From the NCBI RefSeq assembly GCF_030272615.1, contig NC_081414.1:54459636-54523635 (forward strand): a stretch of DNA of 64,000 bases. Direction: 5' to 3'. This stretch comes from Cryptomeria japonica. Lineage: Eukaryota > Streptophyta > Pinopsida > Cupressales > Cupressaceae. The translations under genes were made by a program, and so were the position numbers. This document shows, in pieces, positions 47,718-57,854 of the stretch. Position 1 is the first letter of the stretch. Every line of letters begins with the position of its first letter. A model generated the notes under the pieces. The model did no database searches, had not been told where the DNA came from, and saw only the letters and a list, made by a program, of their open reading frames with translations.

Positions 47718-48023
47718 AGAAAATTATCTTGAGGGTTTGGTAATTTAATGACACATGTGCTATTATTCCCTCAGTTAGAGAAAAGAAGTTGAAAATCCTT
47801 CATTACCGACAAATAAAGTTGAGTTAATACATTGCTGGCAAATAATTAATGTGGTAGGTAGCAGAAAAGACTTTATAAAATAAGGTTTTTGGCTCCATTT
47901 CATTTCACTGTGAATTCAAACTTTCAGAGAGCGTGAAGATTTTTGAGCTAAGGCATTCCAAGCAAAGAGGCAAAGCACTTCAGCAATCAATCCATCCAAA
48001 GGTAGAAAAAGGTATTTATCATC

Positions 48024-51000
48024 ATGGCATCCTCCTCTGCACCTAAATTCATAGCAAACCCTACAGTAGTTGAGGTTATAAAATGACCTAGGCCCGTGTT
48101 TCAGCTAGTTCCCGAGGTAGCTAAGAAAGATGACAACATAGGTGCTTTTTCCCAAATTCCAAAGGGTGTTGTTTATGCAGAAGACCTTAGAATGTATATT
48201 CATTGCAACATAGAGGAATTAGGTGATGAAGAAATCAAAAACATGTATAAATCTGTTATATGTCACAATGCCGGAAATGTGAAACCTAAACATAAAATTG
48301 TTGAAACCCTAGGATTCACTGAAATCCTCTGCATTCCTGAATTTCCAAAGGAAGTAGTTAGGATAGTTCTTAGTAGGGTACATGGCTCATTCTTTTGGCT
48401 TGACTCAGTGCATAAAATTACAAAGGTAGTTGTGAAAGTAGTAACAAGGTTACCTTCCACCGGTACTAGACCCGACAAAACCAAGAAGGTCTCCAATGAC
48501 CTAGTAATGAAATTAACTGGTGCAACATCGGACAAAAGATCATTGAGGGTTAATGATGTGACCAATACAAATGTGAGATTCATTAGCATGATTCTAGGTT
48601 ACAAAGAAACTCATGCAAATAGGCTTAACTCTATTTCCAGTTTATGCATAAAAAGTGCTTATGACATGGTTAAGGACAATGTAAAAATTGATATCTATGA
48701 ATGGTTAAAAGATGAGTTAATTGACAATTTGGCAAAAATCAAGAAGGATAAGAAAGGAACCTTTAGATTTGGAAATTTTCTTGTATGCTTAATGTTACAT
48801 ATAACCAAACAGGCTCCCGGTATAGGCTATAAGGATTTTGGATTCGACATACTGGTAGGAAGACAATTGTCTGACTTAATCAACAACATGGGTGAAAACA
48901 GAGAAAAGAATATCAATGAGTATTTTCAAGCACTAAGGTCAGAATAAACAAAAGAATCAGACTATCACAAGAAATTGTCAACAAATACAAGGATGATATA
49001 TGCTTTGTAATAAAAAAGGATGAGATCTGGATGGAAGCAGTCATCCCAAGAACAATCTAGGTTATAGAGATGGGGTATGAAACAGATCAACACATAGTGG
49101 AAACTTATGCCAAAGCACTTCTGGAAGCCCCCAATGAACCAAAGGAAGAAGTATTTGGTAGTGCTGAGACCATCAAAATTCAAATTCAATCTAAAAATAA
49201 AGTAAAGAAAGTTGAGGCATTTGTGAGGAAAGGAACCAGGCAAGCAAAAGCCATAAAAGATGATGTATTAAAGAAAACCAACATAACAGAAGAAGAGTTG
49301 GTAGCCCAATAGCCTGAAACTCATCTATCACCGGTAGATACCTCCTCAGAAGGAGATATGCCAGCAATTTTCAAAAGAGTTGTTAGAAAAAGAGACCCCT
49401 CACCGGTATCCACTCCTTCACCTAGAAGGACAAGACAGAAGCAACAAGTTGTGAGGTCTCTAGTCAAGAAAGCCACACCTAAGAAAAAGCTGACCCCCAA
49501 AAAGAAGAAGAAGACAAACACTGACTTGACCCCTTTTGACATAATACTGAATGAGATCATAGAGGAAGGTAAATTGAAAAACATAGGGAAAATCTATGAC
49601 ACCCTATCAGATGATGAGAAAGGACAAGTCGAGGAAAGTGTTATATTACACATGGACATGTATAAAAAGTTTTTGATGCAAGTCCTAAATGAAATTCCTG
49701 ATGAATTATATAAAAGACTTGAGGCCAGAAGGCTAGGAATAGTTGAGTTGGATAAGAAAATTAAAATAGAAAAATTACTTGCAGTATACCCAGTCAACTC
49801 ACCTAAGGAAATTGATGATTTGATAGCTCAGGCCAACCGGATAGTTTTTTCCACTTCACACTAGCAAATATCACTAATGGCAGGTAGAGTTACTAAAGTT
49901 TCAAATGAAACAAAAGATGGTTGGGATACATTCTTGGTTGAAAAAGAAAAACAAGAAGAATATAGGAATCCCAAGCCCATTTTGGTATATCAAAAGGACA
50001 AAGGGAAAGGTAAAGTTGGTGGACCACCAAGTATCAAGATTAGAGACAACTTACCCCCACCATCTTTAAATACTCCATCGGTAAAAACAACAAATGCAGA
50101 AGATCAATTGGTAGTTGAGAGCATGGACACAGAGGATAATAATCCTTATCCTGAAGTCCTATATACTGTGAATGTTGATACTCAAAAAATCAACATAGTG
50201 ATAGATAAGGATACCACAGATAAATCTGATAACAAAGAGCAACCGACAACAGGAAACAAAGAGCAACCGGCAATAGGAAACAAAGAGCAACCGACAACAG
50301 ATTCAGAGAAAAAGATAGAATCTAGAACACAAACAGAGCAACCAACAAAGCTAAAGGCTCTAGAATAGATGCCACTGGTAAGAAATGATGCAGGAAAAAT
50401 TGTGCTTAAAGAGATGGAGACACAAACAGACCTACCAGAGGTCAATACCAGCATGGTCACTTCCACCGACACTCAGTTTATTGGGTCACCATCAAATGTA
50501 ATAGAGGTATTGCTCGAATCTATCAAGAAAATAATTGATTATAGCTCACAAGCCTATAAAGTGATAGATGATTCAATTCCAGTTTTGAAATCAATAGCTC
50601 CCAATTGTAATATAGCCAACAAAGATTCTTTAGGCCAGTTGGATACACTTTGTAAATATATTTCTGGAAATTTTGAGCAAACAAAGGTAGAAACTATAAA
50701 GGAAAGTGTAGAAAAAGAGAAATAGAAATTCTTTGAGGAAGGAATAAAGAAGTGTAACAAGGAATTTGACACACTTCTACCGGAACTGTGCAATTTATTG
50801 AAAGAGTACAAAACTCTGTACAAAGACACCTGTAAGATAAACTTTTTGACCACGGATGTACACAAAAAGATGAGCAAGGTATAGGAAGAGATCAATAAAC
50901 TTGCTGATAATTTTGTTAACTCACCCGATACATTATTAGTTTTTGAGGAAAAGATAACAAATTTTGAGGAAGAATTGCTCAAATTAGAAAGAGAAAAAGA

Positions 51001-51253
51001 GAAAATAATAAACAAGGCAAAATTTTTGAGTTCTAAACTAAGTCCAATATTGGACTATTTAGCATCTCTGCGTAAGGAAATCTCAGAGGCACTAACATAG
51101 GGTAGCAAAACACCGGCAAAGCACTTGCAACATCTCACCAGTATAGTATACAGAACTGAGACAGCAATAAAGGAGACCAAGAAGTTTATGGATGGCATAA
51201 ACTTAATTTTTGGAGATATTCTTCAGATAATAACTACCCAACTACAAGGTTGA
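48024..51253 (+). pseudogene. NAC-Y ORF2: ~1,080-codon protein of unknown function
   Basis: Start ATG 48024 (MASSSAPKFIANP). Modules: (1) N-terminal globular domain ~300 residues, with HGSFFWLDSVHKITK, LPSTGTRPDKTKKVSNDLVM and FRFGNFLVCLMLHITKQAPG; (2) a second conserved block with ETYAKALLEAPNEPKEEVFG; (3) basic, NLS-like TPKKKLTPKKKKKT (~49490); (4) an acidic/repetitive region with three GNKEQP-type repeats (~50230-50300); (5) a long charged coiled-coil tail (KLEREKEKIINKAK) ending TTQLQG. Stops at ~48085, 49058, 49310, 49862, 50366, 50723 and a frameshift near 48945. No enzyme motif seen. The VTGLP-like turn after a W/F-rich strand faintly recalls plant mobile domains, but I do not claim homology. 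Confidence 0.8.
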
Positions 51254-51445
51254 GGTTATGAATTTGTACAACTACAAAATATACTAACCTTTGTCATTGA
51301 TGCCAAAGGGGGAGTAGTAGATGAGAAAATTCAAAACACAGGGATCACATGCTCAGGGGGAGCTCTCACATTTTTGGTAACATTTTTTGGTCTACACATT
51401 TTTGGATATCTTTTTTGAAATTTCTCATGAGTGTTGCCATCAATG

Positions 51446-51459
51446 CCAAAGGGGGAGAT
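51446..51459 (+). other. NAC-Y polypurine tract
   Basis: ccaaagggggagat directly before the TGTTGGC start of LTR-C. Same tract as in Copia-2 and Copia-3. Confidence 0.85.
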
Positions 51460-52406
51460 TGTTGGCATATGGACACTCCAATGAGACATTGTGTGTGATT
51501 GAAGGTTTTGTCATTGATGGCAACCTTGCAATCCTATGGCACCGGAAAAGCATTACTCAGGCAACCTTGCAATCCTATGGCACCGGCAAAGCATTACTCA
51601 GGCAACCTTGCAATCCTATGGCACCGGCAAAGCATTACTCAAGAAACCTTGCAATCCTATGGCACCGACAAGACATTATACCGGCAAAGAATTACTCAAA
51701 CAAAACAATGCTCCAGCATCAACAAAACCAATCTACACCGGCACCGGCACAGAAGATGTACACCGACACAGAAGGAAATATGTATACCGACACAGAGGCC
51801 GACAAGATTTTTGATATGTAATATTTTTTTTATCATTGTAAGCCAACTTGGCAAATTGTAAAATGACTCTTGTATATAAAAGAGATCATTGTAAGCATTT
51901 GTAGGATATGGATAAAAAGCAATAAATAAATTATAAGGCAGACCTAATGTGCAAATTGTAGGTCAAGGGTATATGTAAAGAATAGAGCAAGAACCGGTAC
52001 TGAATCTGGCATTGAAGATGTTATTGTAAAGCAGTACAAAATATTGGATTTGTGTAAATCCTCATTGTAAGTTAGTGTGACTTCTTATTGAGTAGTGAGC
52101 TCTAGGTAGTTGGCCTTCCTGCATGTGCAGGCCCCTATTGTAAGTAATATTCTCTTATTGGCCAGTAAGTGAATATTGTGGGTCACAAATCCCACCGAGG
52201 CTTTTCCCACATCGGGTTTCCTCATTAAACATCTTGTGTTATGGTGTTATTTTCATGTGGATGCTTTTGATTCTGTTATTTGCATTAATTCTTGCATACC
52301 GGTATACTATTACTTTATATTCTTCATATTCAGTTTTAAGAAAATTTCATTACCGGTCAGATACTGATTCACCCCCCCCCTCTCAGTATATGTGGGAACC
52401 CTAACA
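51460..52406 (+). repeat. NAC-Y 3' LTR (LTR-C)
   Basis: 947 bp, 42 bp longer than LTR-B because it carries four rather than three 41-bp units (starts 51519, 51560, 51601, ~51642). TATA-like tgtatataaaag at about 51871. C-run at 52372-52380. It ends ctaaca at 52406 and is followed directly by NAC-X ORF2 sequence, not by a primer site. Confidence 0.92.
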
Positions 52407-53671
52407 AACTTACTCCAACCACCTCCAATTACATCATCGGTAACAACTACTGAAGATCAACCAGCAGATGAGAGTATGGACATAGAGGATACAAATCCTA
52501 ATTCTGAAGTACTTTACACAGTTGATGTTGATACACAAAAGGTCAACATTATGATAAACAAAGATACAACCGGCAAGACAGATATGGCTAGTGAGCCACG
52601 ACAATTAACAACATTGACAATACTGAAAGAAAAGTTGAAGTTGATAACATAGAGCAACAGGTAGAGACTCAGACTGAGACTGAAACAGAGCGACAAATAG
52701 AGAGACAAGCAAAGCAACAGGCTCCAGAACAAGAATAGATTCACATGGAAACAGTGCCACCGACTACATGAGAGAAACAAAAACCCTTGCTTAAATAAAT
52801 GGAAACACAAAATAACCTACTAGAGGTCACTACAAGCTTGGTTACTTCCTCCATAGGTAGAATTCAAAATGTTGGTTCCTCCTCAACAGGTTACAAATTA
52901 ACAAATGTAACTGAAGTACTTTTGGACTCCATCAAAAGGATAACAGATTGTAGTTCACAAGCTTATAAAGCTATAGATGACACAATCCCAATTTTGAAGA
53001 TGATAGCTCCTAACTATAACATAGACAATAAGGATTCTTTAAGCCAACTTGACACTTTGTGTAAATACATCATTGAGAAAACAGTGACTATTGAGCAAAT
53101 AAAGGAAGAGGCATTGAAGGATAAGTTAAAAATTGAAAAGAAAAAATTCTTTGAAGATTAGATAAAGAAGTGTACTAGGGAATTTGACACACTTCTACCA
53201 AAACTATGTAACTTATTGAAGGAATTTAAAACTCTATACAAAGATACTTGCAAGACAAACTGTTTGATAGTAGACATAGATAAGAAAATGAGCAAGGTTC
53301 GGGATGAAATCAATAAACTTGCTGACAATTTTGTTAACTCACCTGATACATTATCAGTTTTTGAACAAATGATAACAAGTTTTGAGAAAGACTTACTTAA
53401 GTTAGAAAGAGAAAAGGAGAGAATAGTAAATAAGGCAAAGAATTTGAGACTAAGACTGAGTCCAAGATTGGACTATCTAGCATCATTACGGAAGGAAATA
53501 TCTGAGGCACTAGTACAGGGACAGAAAACACCGGCGGAGCATATGCAGCACCTCACCGGTACAGTTCAAAGAATAGAGACAACAATAAAGGATAGAAAGA
53601 TGTTTGTGGAAAGTATAAACTTGATTTTGGGAGATCTTTTTCAAACTGTAACCACCCAGTTACAAGGTTGA
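52407..53671 (+). pseudogene. NAC-X ORF2, C-terminal part (after NAC-Y)
   Basis: Collinear with NAC-Y ORF2 from the DNLPPP codons onward: ESMDIEDTNPNSEVLYTVDV, Gln/Glu-rich stretch, VTEVLLDSIKRITDCSSQAY, KDSLSQLDTLCKYI, then the coiled-coil tail (LLKLEREKERIVNKAK) ending TTQLQG with stop at 53669. Stops and a frameshift lie between 52650 and 52800. The tail is better preserved here than in NAC-Y. Confidence 0.82.
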
Positions 53672-53824
53672 AACTACAACTCTACTGACATCTTGACAAC
53701 CTTTGTCATTGATGCCAAAGGGGGAGTAGTATTATGAGAAAATAACCGGCAGAAGACTTATCTACTTAGGGGGAGCTCTTATATTTTTGGTAACATATTT
53801 TTGGAAACATTTTTGGATTACAAG
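53672..53824 (+). other. NAC-X 3' leader lacking its polypurine tract
   Basis: Compared with NAC-Y (51254-51459), about 55 bases are missing just before the LTR. These include the ccaaagggggagat tract and the first bases of the LTR. A similar tract (gccaaagggggagtag, ~53715) remains further upstream. Confidence 0.65.
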
Positions 53825-54628
53825 TTTTGGATACACACTCCAATGAGACATTGTAGGTGATTGAAGGTTTTGTCATTGATGGCAACCTTACAATCCTATG
53901 AGAGCGGCAAGATAGTTTACCATCACTAGCAATATCAGACTCTATACCGACACTCAGACCACCGACACTGGCAGAGAAAGGAAGCATACCAGCATAGAGG
54001 CCGACAAGATTTTTGTTATATTAGATTTTGTTTATTATATGTAAAATCATTGTAAGCCGACTTGGCAAGTTGTAAAATGACTCTTATATAAGAGAGATCA
54101 TTATAGAACATGAGTAAGTAAGATAAAGGAATATATTTAGGCGAAATAAGGTAGACCTATTATGCGAGTTATAGGTTAAAGGGTTAATGTAAGAAGCAGA
54201 GCAGAAACTGGTACTGGATCTGGCATTTTAGATGCTATTCTGAAGCAATACAAGATACTGGATTTGTATAATCCATTTTTGTAAGTTAGTGAGACTTCCT
54301 ATTTTGTATTTGAGTAGTGAGCTCTAGGCAGTTGGCCTTCCTACATGTGCAGTCCCCTTTTCTAGCAGTAATATTCTCTTATTGGCTAGTAAGAGAATAT
54401 TGTGGGTCACAAATCCCACTGAGGTTTTTCCCACACCAGTTTTCCTTGTTAAAACATTGTGTTATGGTGTGTTTTTCATGTGGATACTTTTAATTCTATT
54501 TATTGCATCATTTCTTGCATACCAGTACACTGTTATAATATGTTCTACATGTTTTAAGTTAAGAAATTCAATTCACCGGTTAGATACTGATTCACCCCCC
54601 CCTCTCAGTATCTATGGGAATCCTAACA
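53825..54628 (+). repeat. NAC-X 3' LTR (LTR-D)
   Basis: About 804 bp, same subtype as LTR-A (shared actctacaccggcactcag-type stretch, TATA box ttatataagag near 54083). The 5' end is damaged: it begins ttttggatacacac rather than tgttggcatatg. It ends tcctaaca at 54628, next to the caaaa target duplication. Confidence 0.88.
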
Positions 54629-54633
54629 CAAAA

Positions 54634-54967
54634 TGCCTATGAAGTTGAACTTCCTCCTACCTTGGCGATATCTCCTATTTTAAATGTATGTGATCTCTAC
54701 CCATACAAGGGAGAGTCACCAATAAATCAAATAAACAAGTCATCACCTATTCATGAAGAATGGATAAAGGATTTTCCGCTCAGTCAACCGGTTGAGTTAG
54801 AGAGCATCTTGGATACCAAGATAGTAAAAAAGAGAAGGAAAGGAGTCTACAAGAACTATCTTGTCAAGTGGAAAGGGTTACCTGATTCAAATACCATGTG
54901 GATGTCAGAGGAAGATATACTACAACATGGAGTGGAGATTTCAGACCTTATAACTCAAGGGAGTTGA
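54634..54967 (+). pseudogene. Gypsy-4 integrase C-terminus and chromodomain
   Basis: Continues the integrase reading from 41266 (NAYEVELPP, ISPILNVCDLYPY). It ends in a chromodomain: ESILDTKIVKKRRKGVYKNY, LVKWKGLPDSNTMW, EEDI (about 54795-54925). In chromoviruses this domain is thought to steer integration to heterochromatin. The stop is at 54965. The segment itself is open; it counts as a pseudogene because it is cut off from its gene by NAC-X. The polypurine tract gctaggggagta (54977-54988) follows directly. Confidence 0.92.
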
Positions 54968-54988
54968 GTTCTTTGAGCTAGGGGAGTA

Positions 54989-56338
54989 TGGTGCAGGGCA
55001 CCTAATACTCCAAGAATGAAAGCTTAATTTTCTTTATAAGTTTGTGTGTTATATTTGTGATGTAATAGTGGACCTACCATTGAGGATTCAATAGAGCCAT
55101 GGTTAAGTTGTCCAAGTTTTGGTTTAAGTCAATTGTGCTTAGAATGCTCATAGCCTGAGAAGTGAGATGCTTAGGTAGTTCACAGGTAAAGTACTCCAGA
55201 TGAATGTATTCATGTATTAGGGGTCAATTGAGTTTTTTTTAGGTATTCTAGGGTGTTTGAGGACCTTCAAGAGTCTTAGAATGCATTAGAATGCAAAATT
55301 ACATCCTAGAGCAAAAGTTGTCAAAAGTTGCATTTTTGGTTATAGGCGTTAGGAAGTTAGTTGAACCGACTAAAACAAGTGGATATATGCCAAATTTCAC
55401 TTCATTTTACAGGTTGGAGGATTGGAAATGCAAGAGCAAGTTTTTGGTTTGTGAAGCAACTTTGTTTCCAGCGGTTTTTTACAGTTTTTATCTTGTTTTC
55501 CTTGTTTTTATGGTCCAGTATGGACTAGATGGTGTAAAATCATTGCATCTTTGAATTTTAATTGTATTTTCTTTCATTAAGGTTGATTTGTAGGTTTGAT
55601 TGTCCTATATTGTAGAGATTTCTTCCATTCTTTGCAACTAGGAGCAAAAACCTTGCAAGTAGGGTTTAAGAGCAAGAAAATGGCTCTAAGCTAGGCATTC
55701 TTTGATGGCACCTATTGAAATCACTAAGAATGCTAGGTTAGGGTCTATAAATAGCTCTATAATAGGGTGTGTTGTGTTGTAGGTCCAGGAGGAGGAGAAA
55801 TAATGAAGCCCTAGGCTCACCACTGGGAGTTGGTGAGTTAGGACAGGAAGAATGTTGTGATCTATGAGCACATGAGGATTCGTACAAGACCAAGTGACAC
55901 ATTAACGAAAATCCCTCTGAGTTCCCTTGGAGGTTCCAAAAATTTTTGGAGTAGGAAATTTGACTGGTGAAGATCTTTAGACCCATCTTGCCAATTCGAT
56001 GGATTTGGTGAGCCTTAAACCTCAAAACACATTGAAGACACCTTGTAGATGCATTAGGAAACCATAGGAAGTGGTTGTGTGTTGAGATCCATGCAGGAGT
56101 GGTTGGAGCCCAGCAGTGGAATGTGTGAGTAACTGGGGTGGTAACCTCAAGTGGTGGAGTTGATTGTCCAAAAACCATTGGCTATACCTAGGAGGAAAGT
56201 CAAGAAGGTTCAAACCTTGAAGGATCATTATATTAACCCTTTTCAAGTGCCATAGGAAGGACTTCATTAGTTGAAGGGTTGAGTAGGACAGGTCACTCAA
56301 GAAGTTGAACAAACAAAGCTCCAAGACTCTCTGCATCA
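54989..56338 (+). repeat. Gypsy-4 3' LTR
   Basis: 1,350 bp, TGGTGCAGGG ... GCATCA. Lacks about 230-250 bp present in the 5' LTR (junction near 56003). Carries an intact TATA box tataaatag at 55746-55754. Followed by the G-run that represents the duplicated target. Confidence 0.92.
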
Positions 56339-56343
56339 GGGGG

Positions 56344-57554
56344 GTGAATTAGTTGTCACTGGATTATAGAACTTTAAGCATTCAAATCCTTATTAGCAGA
56401 ACACATAAACACAATACCAAAATGCATAAACCAAATACTAGAATAATTGTTATTGCAATTAAATATCAACATAAATCACAAAATAGTTACCATCCATCTA
56501 GAACACATGACACCAAGATTTGTATGTGGAAACCCTGGTAAAGGGAAAACCATAGTGGGAAACCTACCCATAGTCAGATAATACTTCTATAGTAAGTATG
56601 TGATTATAATATGAGGGGCCTATACATGTAGGAAGGCCAACAGCCTAGAGCACACTTCTCATCAGAAAAAGGAGCCTTTTTGACTACAAAAACATCGAAC
56701 TCAAATCCGAAAAAGAAGAGTGAACTACAAAAATAGCATCTCCTATGCCTGAGTATAGTTCCGATTAAGCTCAATACCGAAGGCCTTAAACCTCTCTTAT
56801 AAACCCAATTTAATCACCTATGATCGACCAAACCTTCTACATAGGATTACAAAATTATTCACACCTAGATAACCATAATCCCATATGCCCATGATCTACA
56901 AAGAGATCTTACATCATATTTATACCAACCTAGGACCTAAACAATTAGGTCGGCAGCCTAAAAGATAATACAATCATTTCATAACATAAACCCACAATCC
57001 AATGATCAACCAAGTGGTCTTAGGCAGAAAAAAATGTGAACCAATCATTAAATCCTATCGGTAATGCATCAGAAAGATCCTCCAACATGTTACATAAACT
57101 GGTCCATAACCTAGATAACATCGAACTCAAAATAGGTCACCATAAACTAAATCCAACACCACCGACGAACTGGAACGTGAACATGATAACCATCAACATC
57201 CTGAGCACCATCTAGAAGTTGCATCGACACCGCTTATCATGTGCATCAAAAGATCTTCAACAAAGCTCTACCAGTAAAATCCTTACCAGTGACCAAAAGG
57301 CTTACTAGAACAAATGATAGCTCCCAAGTCATGAAATCCTGAACCAAATGATCATGATACACATATGAATAACATGAATGACATATCCAAACCAATTCCA
57401 CAAACCAAAGCATACCGGATCATACTGGATCAATATCATAATCAACCACTCTACCAGAACCAACTGGAAACTGGTAAACAACCAAAATAGTCGGTGTTGC
57501 CATGAATGAAAAAACATCAATGCAACACATACTCAATTCTTCTAAATTCCAACA
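56344..57554 (-). repeat. Copia-3 3' LTR, remaining part (right of Gypsy-4)
   Basis: tgaattagttgtcactgg matches the 5' LTR at 63674 onward. It ends ccaaca at 57554, followed on the minus strand by the polypurine tract gccaaagggggagat (57555-57569). Its minus strand carries 'gtgctctaggctgttggcc' near 56660-56640, related to the gagctctaggcagttggcc block of the NAC LTRs. Confidence 0.88.
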
Positions 57555-57569
57555 ATCTCCCCCTTTGGC

Positions 57570-57854
57570 ATTGATGGCAACACTAGATGTGAGAAACATC
57601 CAACTGCCAAGAAATGCCAAAAAAGTCTCCCCCAATGGAAGACAACCAAAAATCTCCCACAAAATGATATAGCAATGAAGCTTTGAACCAAGTTCCCCCT
57701 TTGACTGATATTTTGTTAAGCTCTATTTTTCACATATATCTCTCCCCCTTTGACATCAATTCCAAAAATATGACATAAGCATCAACGAAAAATCATAAAT
57801 CCTCTGAATCTTACAACTGACTACTCCCCCTAGGTAGTAGCACCACCACATCAA
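57570..57854. other. Copia-3 region between RNase H and 3' LTR
   Basis: No coding frame. It holds several pyrimidine-rich 'tccccctttg' tracts (57559, 57692, 57744) that read as aaagggggag on the minus strand. These are extra polypurine-like sites besides the one abutting the LTR. Confidence 0.6.

Larger units (their letters stand above)
45584..52406 (+). mobile_element. NAC-Y: second non-autonomous element, nested in NAC-X
   Basis: 6,823 bp: LTR-B, primer site, ORF1, ORF2, polypurine tract, LTR-C. LTR ends are intact (TGTTGG...CTAACA), but there is no target duplication: left flank gagat, right flank aactt. The flanks are consecutive codons of NAC-X ORF2 (GGD|NLL, against RDN-L in Y itself). 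The left flank aaaagggggagat is a perfect copy of the element's own polypurine tract. Insertion by recombination or misprimed synthesis, rather than ordinary integration, is possible. Confidence 0.85.
41272..54628 (+). mobile_element. NAC-X: non-autonomous Copia-like LTR element
   Basis: 13,357 bp including nested NAC-Y (own length ~6.5 kb). Flanked by cagaa (41267-41271) and caaaa (54629-54633), a 5-bp duplication with one change. Removing it restores the Gypsy-4 reading from integrase to chromodomain. LTRs are TG...CA with a C-tract near the end. Primer site TGGTATCAGAGCTTGG. It encodes ORF1 and ORF2 only: I searched all frames and found no protease, integrase, RT or RNase H motif. It must depend on enzymes made elsewhere. 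Confidence 0.88.
35329..56338 (+). mobile_element. Gypsy-4: chromovirus (Ty3/Gypsy with chromodomain)
   Basis: Own length is about 7.65 kb after removing NAC-X. 5' LTR 35329-36955, primer site, gag, protease, RT, RNase H, integrase, [NAC-X], chromodomain, polypurine tract, 3' LTR 54989-56338. Both LTRs start TGGTGCAGGG and end GCATCA. Flanks ggagg (35324-35328) and ggggg (56339-56343) are the likely duplication, with one change in a G-run. It sits inside the Copia-3 3' LTR. Confidence 0.93.

Noticed and set aside
50554-51015. 153-codon minus-strand frame
   Set aside because: Antisense shadow of the Lys/Glu-rich coiled-coil tail of NAC-Y ORF2.
51519-51683. Regularly spaced direct repeats resembling a CRISPR array
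   Set aside because: Head-to-tail units with no unique spacers, inside an LTR of a plant element. The same holds for 16997-17150.
51387-51861. Three overlapping plus-strand frames of 92-144 codons
   Set aside because: They are translations of the 41-bp tandem repeat in LTR-C in all three frames; repeats without stops stay open by chance.
45584-52406. Target-site duplication for NAC-Y
   Set aside because: Left flank gagat and right flank aactt do not match, and the host codons are consecutive without duplication.
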